From Eutreptiella sp. 'Long Island Sound 2002' (Eukaryota; Euglenozoa; Euglenophyceae; Eutreptiales; Eutreptiaceae), in NCBI GenBank assembly GCA_964036045.1, contig OZ038392.1:42766978-42830977 (forward strand): a DNA stretch of 64,000 nt. Direction: 5' to 3'. Every line of letters begins with the position of its first letter. The stretch's first letter is position 1. The translations under genes and the position numbers were made by a program. Below are positions 11,297 to 22,902 of the stretch, piece after piece. The notes below the pieces were generated by a model. The model was not told where the DNA came from. It made no database searches and was given only the letters and a program-made list of their open reading frames with translations.

Positions 11297-12301
11297 GTGT
11301 TCACTGAGTCCGAAATAAGGAGTAACACGGCAAAAAGATGTAAAGGTCTCAGATCACAATCCCTGGGCCGTCGCTTAGGTATTGCCAAACAAGATGCTTC
11401 TTGTATCCTCCCGTTGGCTTCCTCCTGCTGCACAGGCTACCCCATTGATTCTGAGTCACCGTTGGTAACAAGAGTCGCCGTCCCAGGAGATGCCCCCCAC
11501 AGTGCCCCCCCTGACGCCTCCAGGAGCGCCCCAATTGGTGCCTGCTCCTGGGCCCCAGCTGCTGCTGCGTCCTCGTCGCTGCCACAGGCCCGTGCCCACG
11601 CCACAGTCCCGTCTCAACCTCCGGTGTACAGCGCAATTCCCTATAACAAAGTCGCTGCCCGTCGTGTGCCCTCAGACCAACCACAGCTTCGGGATGGGCA
11701 GTCCAGCCCGCTGCCCCTGCCACAGCCCTCGCCTCATGTGGGTGCAATAGACCATATCCCAAGCCAGACTTCAGCTGACTCTGTGCCCTCACGCTCCCAC
11801 AAGGCAGCCTCTGAGTTGCTTGTTCCTGACCATACGCAGTCCCGCAAGCGCAGGTGGGTGGTGGTGCTGCAGGTGGGGCTGCTGCTGGTAATGGCTGTGA
11901 TTGGGCAGCTTATGTACCGGTGGTGGGCAGGTGCAGCACAAGCGCCTGTGTTCAGTCCCAATGGAGGGCCCATGGCTGATGGAGAACGAGTGCGGATGAG
12001 GAGCGCACACGCTGATGCTGTGATCTGCTATTCAACTCAGGGTGTGCTGCTGGGAGAGTGGACGAGGGTGTTAGGTGGAGGGTTGGGGGTGATAGTGAAG
12101 AGGGAGGCAGAGTACTACAGCTTATTGATGGTGTTGTTGCACGAGGGATGGATCCAAGAGGGGCCTACTTGTTCTGGTGGATGTGTGGGAGGGGTGAGAG
12201 GATGCAGCCCAGTGATGAAATGGCGAGAAAACATTTTAATGGCACTGCTGTCACACATTGACCAAGCTTACGTTTCGCTGACAGTATGTGTTAGAATCTG
12301 A
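11297..12301 (+). CDS. Probable single-pass membrane protein (exon)
   Basis: An open frame of 334 codons without an early ATG (it opens with GTG), so the real start is probably in an upstream exon. Residues 60-180 are rich in Pro, Ser and Ala, with no repeats. A basic cluster (SRKRR, about 183-187) is followed by 21 hydrophobic residues (about 188-208, WVVVLQVGLLLVMAVIG), a clear transmembrane helix, and then a short Arg-containing segment. The basic residues before the helix suggest that the Pro-rich part faces the cytosol. After about residue 245 the sequence looks less protein-like, and a donor there is possible. Function unknown. Confidence 0.4.
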   Translation: MFTESEIRSNTAKRCKGLRSQSLGRRLGIAKQDASCILPLASSCCTGYPIDSESPLVTRVAVPGDAPHSAPPDASRSAPIGACSWAPAAAASSSLPQARAHATVPSQPPVYSAIPYNKVAARRVPSDQPQLRDGQSSPLPLPQPSPHVGAIDHIPSQTSADSVPSRSHKAASELLVPDHTQSRKRRWVVVLQVGLLLVMAVIGQLMYRWWAGAAQAPVFSPNGGPMADGERVRMRSAHADAVICYSTQGVLLGEWTRVLGGGLGVIVKREAEYYSLLMVLLHEGWIQEGPTCSGGCVGGVRGCSPVMKWRENILMALLSHIDQAYVSLTVCVRI

Positions 12302-13485
12302 AGAGGTTACTACTCTTGACACCACTTCTGAAATTGTAGGGGCCGCCCAGGCCTGAATTAGATTTTTTCCTGGAGGCATGGGTAGCCCCCTCATCAAAAT
12401 TTTTACAATGGGAAAAAATGAATTTTGCCAACGGACAAATTTCCTTGGGACATTTTTGATACACAATTTTTGGGGTCCCGAACCCCCCCCAGCCCCCACT
12501 CCACCCTCTGCAAGCACAGGCCTGGGGCTGCCTATGCAAGCAGTACAAAGTGGTTGAACTACCAGAAGTACTGGGACCCAGTTTCCAGACACCTTGAACA
12601 CATCAAATTGAAAGTATGTACAAGCCAATGACTTCAAAATTGACAACCTTTCAACCAGTATGAAGTGTCGGATCATGAAAATTATTTGCTGGCATTTGCA
12701 CACAACCACATACCCACCCAGAGTCTGATTTCTGCATCACAGAACGCTCTGCATCTCTTTCTTCCTGCATTCCCCACTGTTTGCCACTATATTTGGCGAG
12801 TTGTTACATGTTACAACTCAGTGTCATGTCAGATACACTATGTATTCTTCATGCATCCTGTTCACTGATAGCGCCTTTTATATGCCGAGATAGCAGATGC
12901 CGCACCATGTTTTGGTGTGAGATGTACCTCCTGTGTGTCCAAACGCCCTTGGCTAACCAACACCTGCTGTTGTTTCCGCAACTTCTGGAACCATGCAATT
13001 GGGCGGTTCCAATTTCGTCAACAAAGTGACAAAAAAGCACACAACCTGCATTACAAAGAGGCCCAAAACAATCATCAAAACATGCACACATATCAATGAA
13101 CACCAATAAACACCGATAAACAACAGCGGTGCCCAAAAAATGCACGTTTTGGAAAAATAAACGCATAAACGCGTTTATTTTCCCCATTGGGCCAGTGACT
13201 TGACCAGTGATTATTCACCCTTGGGCACGTGGGTGGCGGATGCTACAAATGCTGGTGGTCGTTGTCAGTAGTGTGGGTGGGGTACAGTGGGAGGGGGGGA
13301 TGTATACCTAGAAGTAGGCCGCGTGCAAAACCACGACCCTGATTTTGGTCAGAGATGGCTTCTTTGGAGCGAGGTTCATCTGTTTTCCTTCTTGCCTAAC
13401 CTGCGCCATTTTGTGATTGCAGGCGCACCATGTCCCAACAGGTTTGACAAGGGTGACAGCCACTAAATGGGGCTTTGGCTAGCCC
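12302..13485. other. Non-coding, AT-richer stretch with hairpin
   Basis: No protein block was recognised. At 13151-13182 GGAAAAATAAACGC and GCGTTTATTTTCC form a strong hairpin with a 5-base loop, preceded by a CACCAATAAACACCGATAAACA short repeat. Confidence 0.5.
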
Positions 13486-13980
13486 CTACAATAACACACA
13501 TCGCCGCACGGCTTTGGCGAGCCCGCAAAAATCACCATGAGAATCACCGTACTGCCAGTACCAATCATGAGACATTCTCTGAAAGAGGCAAGGGGATGGG
13601 GCAGAGTCATGCAAGGGGGGTACGGCAGAAACTAGCATCCCAAAACCACCACAACATCCACAACTCCAGGTGGCGTTGGCTTTGGCTGCCCGAGTGACTT
13701 GCATGTGCTTGATGTACTGCAGGGACCCTCCCTCTCCTCGGAGGGGCTGAGCAGCACTGTGGAAGTGCATCCAAGTTGCCCCCTCAAGCACAATGCTAAG
13801 TGGGCACATCCATACATCAAAGCCCATGTTGAGAACGAGCAGGGGAAAGATTGGATCACATGTTGAGGACAACTTGTGCACATGTTTTCTTATTTTTTTT
13901 CTGCATACGGGGTTCCGAGATGGCTGCATGACTCCATGGGATGGGAACTCAGTATTTTCCTCCCAGTGAATGAATATCAA
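13486..13980 (-). other. Unassigned reverse-strand open frame
   Basis: A 164-codon frame. The middle (residues about 45-105, FDVWMCPLSIVLEGATWM... AAKANATW) is plausible protein, but no domain is recognisable. It could be an exon of a decayed mobile element. The C-terminal part lies opposite low-complexity forward sequence. Confidence 0.2.
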
Positions 13981-15300
13981 GCTTGGATGTCACAGAGGGA
14001 TGAACCCCACAACTCACTCCACAGCTCATAGGCTATTTACTACAGCGTCCAATGATGAACCTGCCATGTCCAATATATTGTCAGTCATCAGTGTAGGCAA
14101 GGCCTCAGCAACCGTACAGTGAAGTGACCTTTATGCAAGCTGCTGTCATGGCACACAGAACAGGCGACAGTAGAACTTGTGCAGCAAAGAAGAGTCATAC
14201 AGAGGTATGGCGCCAAGTACCACAGGTCCTAATCCCCTGGCCCTTGGGAGTGTAGACTCTAACAGGACTGGGCAACTATGGTTCCAGGATGCTTTGTGCT
14301 GCTGTAGTCACACTCGATTTATTGAATGTGTTCTGCAGCTCCGCCCGGGGGCCTTCAACTCCCTAAACTCCCCACGCCCCTTGTCTAACCTAGCCACAGC
14401 ACAATTTTAGCCCAAGAAGTGCCTACTTTTGGATGGATGACCACAGATCAGTTAATTATTGTCGGAAAGGAAGCGGACACACATACGTGCTTGCGACACT
14501 AAGATATCTGAACAAAGGCAGAGACATTCAGTCTATCAGTATTGTGCTTAGGGGCCCTTAGCCCACAGTCAGAGTGGGGCATGGGGCTGGGGTGACATGT
14601 CAAACCAAGGGATTGTCTACCCATGCCCATTCTGGTCACTGCACTGCCTCACTCTGCGGTTCTGTATGCTGCCCCACTCTCACACCATTCTTATGTGCAG
14701 AGGAGGAGCCACCTGCCTGCAGCATTGATGGACGGCGTTGTCATGCTGGAAGAGAGTACATGGAAGAGGATCGGCCACAGAAGCTACAGACCCACGAAGG
14801 TGGCCGCTGGGCGGCCGTAGCCTGTGTTCAGAGCATGGCCCCCTCTCCAGTTGCGATAATGGACTTTATCAAGGCTTGTCCCCCATCCGGGTGTGTCTGC
14901 TGCCTCCTGGGGTCACGAAAGGTTTCGCCTTCCATTTGCCACAGAAATTGGGTCTTCTGTGGCGATGAGAGAAGGAAGGAGGAAACGAGGGAGTGAGGAA
15001 TTGGACTACATTTTATTGGATGGGATGGGATGCGTGTTTCACTATGACCACAACAGCTCCTGCCATGCCAAGGTGAAACACTAGCGCTGCCACCTGGTAT
15101 TCCCCGGACCGTGTTCTTCATTTCTGCGCTGCATACGTGCTACATCCTGTGGCTTTAGATTTAGTCTTGGAACAGACAAGCGAACGCTCAAGGGAACAAT
15201 GTGTTTCGGTAAAACAAAGATTTAGTCCTGCTTTCTGAGACATGCCTTTGGTCGTCAGGGTTGTTTAAGGAAACGCGTCCTGTGGCTGCTCTTCGGACCC
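13981..15300. other. No recognisable gene
   Basis: Several overlapping frames at 14574-15084 are open (for example 14623-14820 and 14574-14996 forward), but none matches a known domain or shows consistent codon bias. There may be exon debris here that I cannot assign. Confidence 0.4.
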
Positions 15301-15302
15301 TT

Positions 15303-15450
15303 GCAGAGATCAAGAGGTGGTCCAAAATGATTTTTCTCAGAATTGTTACTGGACCACTTGGGGTGTGCAAACAAGTGGTTTTTCGCCGTTTTAAGTTGTT
15401 TTCGACCCATAGCCCATGCAAGTTCCCCAGAAGCCTCAAAGATGTCCAAA
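15303..15450 (+). repeat. Dispersed repeat, copy 2
   Basis: Nearly identical to 10130-10290, from ATCAAGAGGTGGTCC to GCCTCAAAGATG. The two copies are in the same orientation about 5.2 kb apart. Confidence 0.7.
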
Positions 15451-15929
15451 ATTAGCCTTGAAAGTGACCTTATACAAGTCCTACCTTCGCAGAAGCGGAA
15501 AGTGAGGGGAGTGGACAGGAGATTGCGCGAGGGGTTACGAGGGAGGAACTGGGGAGGGAGGCCAGAAGGGAGGAAACGGGGAGGATCATGGAGAACAAAC
15601 ACAGCCGTGAAGTTGGTGACCCAACTGCCATAACACACTGCCCCACAATGATAATGAAGGAACCACGGGTATGGGCCATTAATAGTGAATGGCTGGAGAA
15701 CGTGCACCAAATGTTGGTTGGGGCAGTCACTGCAGGGTTGCACCTGGACTATTGGGACACGGTTGAATCCCAGAACACAAAGTAGTGATCACCTCTTTCA
15801 TGTGAAGAGCAAAGGGGCAAGTAGGGGAGGGATGTAGGGAGAGAGATAAGTTTTTGCAATCTTGGCCCAGGACCCTTGCACATGAACCTTTGCAGTTGGG
15901 AGAGTTCACTTGATGCCCTACAATGGTTT

Positions 15930-16325
15930 GCCTCCCAAACAAGAATCACAAAGGCTACAGAACCCGTGCCATCTCAGGGTCCCCACAGTGGGGAATCAAA
16001 AAGCCTACATAATCTCTACTTTCTCGGGGTCTGTCCAAAGCGGGGGGGGAATCAAAAGGGCTGTACGACCCTGCCATCTCGGGTCCCCAAAGCATGGAAT
16101 CAAAACGCCAACATGGCCCGTGCCGTCTTGAACAACCTACTCCACATGTGTGTCACCATCCTTGGCTACCGAAAAACCCCGCTTTATGTGTGTGTCACCA
16201 TCCTCAGTTGGTCACACAACCTCGGGGTCAGCGAGGAATCAAAAAGGCTGCATAATCCTTGCCATCTAAGGGTGCCCAAAGCAGAGATGACTCAAAAAGG
16301 CTGCATAACCCTACACAACTGACAG
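15930..16325 (-). repeat. Degenerate minisatellite, reverse orientation
   Basis: Four to five loose units containing GGAATCAAAAAGGCTGCATAA and CCATCTCAGGGTCCCCAAAG follow each other at roughly 60-90 bp spacing. Read on the other strand, they match the GGGGACCCCCGAGAACGCAGGGGTTGCGTAGC unit of the 60.9-kb array, so this is the same family inverted. Confidence 0.55.
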
Positions 16326-16340
16326 GGGTGGTTAGGTGAT

Positions 16341-17820
16341 TTGCATTGCAACATCACCCGTTTGGTGCACAACCAACCAAAATTTGTTGGCATACTACGT
16401 ATTAATCATCAGGCTTTGTGCCACATATTCCCAACTTTGCACGAATGGTGGCAGAAGTTGAGGATGCTGCAAGTTGTCAATCATGTCAAGAAACGTCATG
16501 AAGGATTTCTGAGTTTCGGCATTTCCTTCCACTGCCTGACACTACTTCCAGGAGGCCGTGCGCAAAAAAGTGACGCACACAGCAACGATTGCTGCCGGAT
16601 GGTACCACTTCTAGTGGATTGGGTGCAACAGATTGGGCGCAAAAGAGTGACACACGCAAAAAGAAGTGCTTCTTGGTGGCTGGGACCACCTCCACAAGGC
16701 TTATTCTTGCTTGCTCACCTTATGTTGCATGGTGGGCCTCTTTGGGGCATATGTGCCAGAGGGCGAGTGTTAGCCCGCAGGGCATCTCTTTTTGACCATT
16801 CCCCACCTGTGCCTGTTTTTGCCCCCCCTCACCAAACAATCTGCCCCCAAGAAGCCAGGGGTGATGTAGCCACTTCTGATTTGGTCTCCTTCTGTTGGGG
16901 ATTCCTGAGAAGGTAGGGGTGATGTAGCCATTCCACCCATACATGCTCTGCAGGCAAGGTTTGCGGTCCAGTGTGGTCTACTTGGGGGATTTCCCTAGGT
17001 GAGGATAAACTTGGGGCTAGAGCCAGGATACTTAATACAAAGGTAGTGCGCCGGGCATGCGCCGGGCAAACATTTCCCCAGAAAGAAGAAAAATGCTATC
17101 TTCCTAGTGTTTGGCAGCGAAACAAGCAAGCAATATTACCAAAGCCCCTCTTTCGATGTATTTAGGGGCTGCGTGGTGCGTGTTTAAGGTATCGTTGGCT
17201 GCCCATTGAAGCCTTGCACACAGGCACACTCTCTAAATTTAAAGAATAACATCTAGGCACCAGCTTGAAGTCTCTCGGTCATCATCAAGGAGGATGGTGA
17301 TGATATAAGGCCCAAGGAGTAGGTTGAGAGCAGTTGCATGGGGGTGTGTAGCGTGGTGTGCGCAGCTTAAAAGCATTCTGCTCATAAACATACCCAAGCA
17401 AAGCCGAAATATAGATTTTCAAGCACAGGTTTACATGTTGGTAGGGCTGCTTGCCGTCCTTTTTTTCAACATGGGTTAATGCATTTCGTCCTTTTGAAGC
17501 TATTACCCCCCACCCAATGGCCATGACCAAGTTTTTTTAGCCATTGGTCGCGCAATGTGTGCATCTCAACCAAATACCCAACTTCAACGGTTTCATCCTA
17601 TGGGGCACATTGAGGTGTGGGTTCTTTGCCCATTCCACCATCAATTAGTGCCATCTGCTTCATTCTATTTCCTTCCTTCCTATTTTGGTGGGTCCGATAT
17701 GGCAAGGGCCATGATGCCATAATGCACCACCCTTGCTGTTGCTGCTGCCCTCTTCTGCTGTTGTCTGCTTGCATGACTCCATCTGTGCCCCAACAGGTGC
17801 CCACTGAACGCTCCAACGTT
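16341..17820. other. Repeat-bearing stretch, no firm gene
   Basis: A 191-codon frame (16341-16916) is open but has no recognised domain. Its 3' part (16855-16945) is one unit of the minisatellite family (CCACTTCTGATTTGGTC... GAGAAGGTAGGGGTGATG), so at least its end is not a real gene. The remainder to 17820 shows nothing identifiable. Confidence 0.4.
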
Positions 17821-17829
17821 TTCCCCTGA

Positions 17830-18109
17830 GGGCGGGGCCACCCCCAACAACGGCCCTGTGCAGGTCTTTGCCCCAATCAGTGCCACTATCTGCGTGGACC
17901 CCCTTGGCAGTGGCCCTGGCCCTGATTGCACTGATGATGGCACCTATTGCCTTGACAGCCTGAGGTACGATCCTGAGGTCCCCATGTACAAGACCAGCAA
18001 AGACAACGGCCATGCATGGAGAGCCCGGGCCTGCATGCCTGCCGCAGTGGTGTGTGCCATGTCATCCCGAGTGCCCCCCTTTGCTGCCCGGCTCCTGGGT
18101 CGTCCTTGA
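17830..18109 (+). other. Exon-like frame with biased codons
   Basis: The frame reads from about 17830 to TGA at 18107-18109. Third codon positions are mostly C, G or T, unlike flanking DNA, which favours real coding. The peptide has a Cys/Asp/Gly-rich first half (CVDPLGSG, DCTDDGTYCLDSLRYD) that would suit a disulphide-bonded extracellular segment. A CAG/GTC junction near 17862 could be a splice site. An overlapping reverse frame (17660-18013) is also open. No family recognised. Confidence 0.3.
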
Positions 18110-19290
18110 AGGAGGCGAGGGCAGCCCTCCTCCCTGTCTCTTTGGGGTGACCGTCAGCCCTGCCAACCGCGTCTGTCCTCCATGAGCCCTCCTACCTGCC
18201 TGAACCCTTCTCTCCCCCAGGCGCGTCCCTGCCCCCCTCCCGAGACTGGCATGTGTGTAGTCTCATGCCACAGTCTTGTTTGGAGGACACCGCCCTGTCT
18301 GTGTTCACATGGCAGGACGTCAGCCAATGCCCTCTTCTTTGGATGCAGATGTTGCAGCTGGCAGAGATCAGGATGAGGTCGTTCGGTATGATGGCTTGAG
18401 GCAACAACTCATGCCATGGATTCAATGACTGCTGCCTTTGCCTTTGAGTTCAGTCGGCCTCATGGTCCGGCCCATGGTCCATGGTCCCTCAACCTGAGCA
18501 TGGAGCTGCCAAGGAACCCCAATCAACAGCATAGGGAGCGGGTGCTATGCAGCAGTGGCGCCGAAAAATTGCCATTATGTGCAGTACCAAGGGGCTCTAA
18601 CCCCCCCCCCCCCCCCTGCACCACCAACAGGCACCGAATCAAACATGCCGGGTGCCAAGTGTCAACCTATACATCGGCTCATGCCCTAATCCTTCGGTGG
18701 GCCGCAGTGGGGGGGGGTTCACAAAGGCTGGTTGTGGTGCAACATTAACACTATGCCTTTGTGTCTTTTGACATGATTGCACACAAATACACACGGGAAC
18801 GGTGGCGCTTTCCATGCAGACCCCGTGCACACAGTGCCATCCGGACGAGGGGGGGGGAAACCCCCTGCCCGCCCCGGAGTTCGGGGATGCCAGGCTGATA
18901 GCTTTCTCCACGGGTACAAGCCCACGGAAGAGCCGCAACCCAGAGGGTAAGTAACGACAGAGGCGGACATACACATGCACGAACCACACTGGGCCACGGT
19001 GCCCAGCATGTGCGGTGGTGGTACGGGGGGTCAGGCACTACTGCTCCAGAGGCCACCATGGGCACCCACAGGCAACTCTGACAAGGCGCCTGCCAGGATG
19101 CCGATGGCTGACGAGCCTTGCATAGGGCAAGCCTACTATCGCACACTGGGGAGAAGTGACCTAGGCGGTGCTAGCTGTTGCTACACTCTACAAATTCAGC
19201 GATATCTCCTTTCCTCCTCTTTCCCCCTCCCACGTCCTCAAGGGGGGTAGTCTGCCATCTCAGAGACCTTGGCGGCGGAATGACACGTGC
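18110..19290. other. No gene recognised
   Basis: The stretch contains a C run (about 18600-18616) and overlapping open frames on both strands at 18639-19146. Neither strand gives a recognised domain. At about 18340-18400 a short block (GATGTTGCAGCTGGCAGAGA) resembles one near 22266 (GACATTGCAGCAGCCAGAGA), hinting at shared repeat ancestry. Confidence 0.35.
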
Positions 19291-20358
19291 TCAACAACTC
19301 GGAGAAATCTGAGAAAAGCTGGGGCAGCTGTGACGGATCCACCACCCCCCAACTGACGGAAAACCCCCTGTTGCGTAGGAACTGAAGAATTTATCAATGA
19401 CGAAGCACCCACCCGTCCACCGTGACCTCTCCCATACCTCAATGTTCGAGGACAAATCCACATACCCTTGCATCGTGCCGCACACTAAGGCTGGAGGCAC
19501 ATCCAGCAGTGCCACCTCCAGTGCACTGTGTGCTGCCAGATACTCTGCCTCCCAACCTGTGATGACGGAAATTTGAGGGCAGGCAAACCCAAAACTGGCG
19601 CCATATGCCACCCTGTGGTGTCCTGCACAGCGTCCTGACTGCAATCCAAGTCTTGGTCCTAAGCCCCTGAGCCACCTTCTCTTGTTTCTGCTTTTTTCAT
19701 GGTGGGGTGAATGGAATCAACCAAAAACGCCCGGCGTTCAACCTCGACAACCTTGGCAGCTTGTCGGGAACCTGCAATGTGCCTTTCAGGCAGGCCAGCG
19801 TTTTCTCCACAGGTTCCCTGCCCAGGGGGGCTCCTGGCAGCGACTTCCACAACAGTAAAACAGAAAAAAGATGCCGCAAGACTGCAGTCTGAATGTCGGG
19901 TGGTGGCGAGTATAATGACTCACAGCGAACCAGCCAGCACGAATACACCGCCGACCAACCATCCTTGAACCGATGAGAGAGACTCGAATGAGTGGTCAAC
20001 GCAGAGCTACGAAGGCTCAAACTACTGCTTCCACAATATGCGCCCCCCACAGACGGCATACAGAGGCTAAAGAGTCTTATAAGTAGAAACATTGTTTCAG
20101 CACATGGTCATGATCTTCCACCGCCCCACAAAGAGGGCACAAATTAGTGGACAGCACTTTAAATTTCAGGAGGCGCTGTGCCACTGGTCGCCACTGGTAG
20201 CTGGTCGCCACTGGTAGCTGATAGGGAGGAAAGGACACAATGGGAGCGTACAAGATGAATATTGCCACACTACGAACAGAGCTGTAGACGTGATGTATAA
20301 TAGCGAACGCTTTGCAGAGTTTGAAGTAATTGGGAGTCACACACACACACACACACAC
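19291..20358 (-). mobile_element. LINE 3' fragment: zinc-knuckle and RNase H
   Basis: On the reverse strand, about 20077-20220 encodes RPVAQRLLKFKV, LCPLCGAVEDHDHVLKQC, the C-x2-C-x6-H-x4-C pattern of the zf-RVT domain that ends many non-LTR retrotransposon polyproteins. After a frame change it continues through 19697-20092. A further frame change leads into 19291-19644, where YGASFGFACPQ, ITGWEAEYLAAHSALEVALL and MQGYVDL fit an RNase H fold: the Glu in the second block is kept, while the Asp before QGYVDL is replaced. At least two frame changes make this a dead copy. A companion reverse-transcriptase piece lies head to head at 20.76 kb. Confidence 0.6.
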
Positions 20359-20359
20359 A
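20338..20359. repeat. (CA)n microsatellite
   Basis: About 11 CA units lie at the start (reverse strand) of the LINE zinc-knuckle fragment. Confidence 0.9.
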
Positions 20360-20484
20360 GTTCAGGGGGGGCTGGAAATGCATAGATTTCGTGTTATGAT
20401 CAACGAATATCTACCCAACATCTAGGTTTTTCTAATACCTGGCGCCCAGTACTGAGTCCGCCCCCCCCCCCCCCCCCCGAGTCT

Positions 20485-20756
20485 CTAGGGATGCATGGGG
20501 CTGGGATGTGGGGAGCCGTAGGGCACACAAGCATGCAATGTGTGTGTTGCTGCCGTGCGGATGGTTCTGAGGGCAGGAGCCGTGGTGCGTTGGCGGCATT
20601 CTGTACTTATGGCGTCGAGTGCCCGCTGGGCATCCCCGCCTACAGGGCAGAACAGTCGAACTCATGGTTTGCAGCAGTGATAGGACCTTAGGATTGTTGA
20701 ACCTTCCAGTTGGAGCAGATTCGAATGGATTCCTTGGCACCCACACACACTTCAGT
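20485..20756 (+). repeat. Dispersed repeat shared with 52.3 kb
   Basis: From the C run at about 20461-20479 onward, the sequence parallels 52320-52560: both have GTGGGGAGC.GTAGGGCAC, GCATGCAATGTGTGTGTT or a close variant, GGGCAGGAGCC, GGGCAT or GGGCAG, AACTCATGGTTTGCAG and a CTTGG-CACACACAC end. The copy here adjoins a LINE RT fragment; the copy at 52.3 kb ends in a (CA)n(GA)n tract. Confidence 0.65.
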
Positions 20757-21107
20757 TCAACCACTTTGGGCTATGCCGATGACGTATGTCTGGCATTGCA
20801 ACAAGGGATCACCAAGTGCAATTCCCTTTTGGAGTGTGCTACCACATGGTTGGGAGACGTTGGACAGGATGTGACCTCCAAAAAGTTCGTGAGTTTTGGG
20901 ACCCCAGCTGATGCAGTGACGGTGCAAATGCACAGCACACCATTCCAAGGGAGACCGGATTCCACTCCCTGTGCTGGTTTCCAAACAACAGATGGCACGA
21001 ATTCTGCCGCCCTCGTTTTGAAGCGTTCTGCGCAAGCCGTAGTGCTCGACATGTGCATGGAGTGCGAGAGGATTTTGAACACCGATGCTAAGTGGTTGCA
21101 ACAATGA
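20757..21107 (+). mobile_element. LINE reverse-transcriptase fragment (YADD)
   Basis: The forward frame reads TLGYADDVCLALQQGITKC then TTWLGDVGQDVTSKKFVSFG, the catalytic YxDD palm motif and the following thumb-side block of non-LTR reverse transcriptases, with both Asp residues present. It ends at TGA 21105-21107. Homology starts abruptly at about 20757, where the dispersed repeat stops, so the upstream finger and palm motifs are missing. It is oriented opposite to the zinc-knuckle/RNase H fragment at 19.3-20.36 kb, which suggests rearrangement or two insertions. Not functional on its own. Confidence 0.65.
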
Positions 21108-22902
21108 TCAACACCGCTGGATTACATGCAGCAAAATAATTCCACTGCATCTAAAATATGCACACGCTTTTGAAACGAGAGTCGTCAAAACCGTTTGGGC
21201 CCCCATCAGGCCACATAGGGCAAAAGAGATTGTTTTCTAAAAGACCTGTGGTCTTGTAATGGCCCAATACAATCTTCCACAAGCAGTAGCCCCATAATTG
21301 GGCGGCAAGGGCCACAGCACCTGCTCATTCCCTTTCTACCGCCCCCCCCCCATCCCCCCCCCCCCCTTCCCCTCCCATTCCCCTCCCGTTTCCCACTCAT
21401 TTCCCTCTCATTTGCCTTCCCACCTTCTTCCATTTCCTTTCATTTCCCTTCTAGTTCCGTCCTCACGCTGATGCCTTAGTCCGCATTTTACAATTCGCTC
21501 AGGGTCACGGGCCCAAGAAATCGGATATCAGTTTCACAACACCTTTTGCCAATGACCCATCGTTGGTGCACTTGGTCACGTGGCTTCCAATGCGGGTCCA
21601 AGAGCCACTCTTCGTGCTGCTGCTGGTCCTGGCGATAATTGGTCTTCTGGCGGTCAGGAAGTGCGCTAAACGGCACTTGGACAGGTCAGGGGAAGGCTTT
21701 GTTGCATCTGCGCCATTTTGCCATGTTTCACAATTCACCCGGTTTCTGGCACAATGCTGCTGGCCCCACCCTCTGTCACGGAAAGCACCCCTAAGCTAAG
21801 CTGGTGTACCAACTTATCAAGCTGCGCCAACGACCCACCCACCCACCCCACCCACAACACCCTCCAGGGCCAGTCTAGAAGCCCCACCCATGCCACCCTC
21901 TGGGGCCAGGGGAGCCGCCCCACCCATATGGCACCCTCTGGGCAGGGACGCATTCGAATGAAAAAATTGTAAGGAGGAGCGCCTCCCCCCCTGAGTCCAA
22001 CCCCTGCCCTCAGGTCCAACCCCTGCCCTCAGGTCCAACCCCCCCTGCCCCCTTCCAAGTCACTTCAAAACTTTTTTCTTGGGCGCCTTCAGCGCCAATG
22101 TGCTGTGTGTTCCTCAGGGTCATGTTCAGGGTGTGAATTAGCTGTTCACATTGAATAAACCCCCTCCCCAATTATAATCAAGCACTTGCTTATATTTCGA
22201 ACACACCCTGTTTTCACTACAGAAAGATGCCTCTCCCTAACACCAATGACCCCCAGTGCTTTTATGATGACATTGCAGCAGCCAGAGATGAGGATGAATT
22301 GGTTGTTTTCTGAGGCTGCGACATATTTTGAGGACACACGCAACATTGGTGCAGAATCAAGTGAAGGCGTAGAAGAACATGCAGTTGGAGATGCCTCTTT
22401 CCCCTGTTCTTTCTCTTGCGTCTGGGGTTGCCAGTTTGCCATGCTTGTTTGTATTCCACGCCTCAAAAATATAAGCAAGCATGCTTGCTTGTATTTTGGT
22501 GTTGCTTATGTTAAGGGTGGGGTTCAGTATGTCTCTATGGAAATGGACTGTCATGAACTGATACTGTCTTGTTTTGGACACAGATTTACCACAAATTTAT
22601 TGCTTTGAGTTGACCTTGCACTGTGACATATTTGTTGACAGGGAGGAGGGTGAACCAAATTTTTCGGTGCATTTTGGCGGCGAAGGTATTTGGGGATCTT
22701 GTTGGCAAGGAGGAGGGTCAACCCCCCCCCCCCCCCCTCCTCCGCTCCAATGCGTGCCTGCACCTGGGGCTAGACTAGCCACCCCCCCCCCCCCCATTTC
22801 AGGCCGTCACGGCTACCATGTCTCCATTCTTTGCCCCACACCCCAGGGTCCATGGTAGATCTCAGTAAAAGCTTTTTTTTGAAAATTTATTTTTCAACTA
22901 CA
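21108..22902. other. Repeat-rich, no gene
   Basis: A pyrimidine-rich tract at 21330-21450 (TTTCCCnCTCATTTCCC repeats) resembles tracts at 29.5 and 53.1 kb. At 21990-22040 a short unit (TCCAACCCCTGCCCTCAGG) is repeated three times. C runs at about 22720-22737 and 22783-22795 follow. A short peptide frame near 22230-22310 is the only exon-like piece and is unassigned. Confidence 0.45.
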
